DNA of 64,000 nt from Tribonema minus. Lineage: Eukaryota; Sar; Xanthophyceae; Tribonematales; Tribonemataceae. A program made the translations under genes and the position numbers. The DNA lies in the NCBI GenBank assembly GCA_017506865.1, contig JAFCMP010000124.1:1178001-1242000 (forward strand), given 5' to 3'. The notes beneath the pieces are model-generated. The model saw only the letters and a list, made by a program, of their open reading frames with translations. It ran no database searches and was not told the origin of the DNA. This document shows positions 63,996-64,000 of this stretch, piece after piece (within the stretch, counting starts at the first letter, position 1; every line of letters begins with the position of its first letter).

Positions 63996-64000
63996 TTGTT

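Larger units (their letters stand above)
63050..64000. repeat. Segmental duplication, copy 2 (continues past the window)
   Basis: This is the direct partner of 53590-54640. The left half keeps GTTCTGCAGTAGACCTGGTG and the CATGCGTGACT, GTGCGATGCTTGTGCTGC and CAGTTGTTGCAACACC blocks. The right half is an antisense LINE end. A GCGTCTGTTACACCCATCAG stretch present in copy 1 (near 54532) is absent here, and the C-run of copy 1 (54346-54358) is missing. Confidence 0.7.

Noticed and set aside
1-64000. tRNA, rRNA, CRISPR array, bacterial promoters or operons
   Set aside because: I scanned for cloverleaf-like blocks, conserved rRNA stretches and regularly spaced short repeats and found none. All convincing genes have spliceosomal introns.
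1-64000. LTR retroelements, Polinton-like or other capsid-bearing virus-like elements
   Set aside because: I recognised no long terminal repeat pair, integrase, protein-primed polymerase, packaging ATPase or capsid signature. The 32-37 kb stretch is too decayed to assign.

Overview
This window looks like nuclear DNA of an intron-rich, GC-rich unicellular eukaryote, most likely an alga. The evidence is GT-AG introns in nearly every convincing gene, strong G/C preference at third codon positions, TTAGGG-type telomere-like repeats scattered along the sequence, a large non-LTR retrotransposon and several families of non-autonomous elements. The lineage is not settled: a prasinophyte such as Cymbomonas or a haptophyte would fit, but this is a weak inference. 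I see no rRNA, tRNA, CRISPR array or bacterial-type operon.

Layout. 0.4-6 kb: minus-strand gene M, an acidic/basic low-complexity, probably nuclear protein whose exons are repeatedly duplicated and decayed. 6-11 kb: repeats, retroposon tails, a 302-bp hairpin element and an inverted copy of the region found upstream of the LINE. 11.2-15.5 kb: scattered exons of plus-strand gene E, function unknown. 16.7-21.25 kb: a LINE with one uninterrupted 1358-codon frame (reverse transcriptase plus restriction-like endonuclease). 21.3-28.7 kb: a dense nest of repeats with short LINE derivatives, a dead LINE fragment, composite GT-rich repeats and two inverted-repeat elements. 28.7-37 kb: mostly unassigned, with a hairpin element at 31.6 kb and decayed coding-like sequence. 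37.5-45.8 kb: gene A, an RRM protein with tandemly duplicated Gly/Ser/Asp-rich modules, a telomere-repeat tract in an intron and a C-terminal coiled coil. 46.9-51.35 kb, minus: the best gene of the window, which I could splice completely from 8 exons into a 1018-residue signal-peptide / beta-helix / Cys-rich / multi-membrane-span protein of the Pmp-like type. 51.5-52.6 kb: a broken minus-strand gene D and the terminal coiled-coil exon of gene C. 55-61.5 kb: gene B, a paralogue of gene A (RRM halves split by introns in the same phases, related coiled coil). 53.6-54.6 and 63.05-64 kb: a direct segmental duplication carrying antisense LINE ends and a Cys-rich exon-like frame.

How things fit together. 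Genes A and B, and possibly C, appear to form a local family of RNA-binding-domain plus coiled-coil proteins that grows by duplicating phase-compatible exons. Gene M and the beta-helix gene show the same habit. Mobile elements sit mainly in introns and between genes. In the beta-helix gene, one intron consists almost wholly of an antisense IS4-type transposase fragment. The LINE and its short derivatives share a 3' tail that ends at GTAC wherever I can see it, which suggests sequence-preferring insertion. Several coding exons are off by one base. Whether this is decay or assembly error cannot be decided from one sequence.
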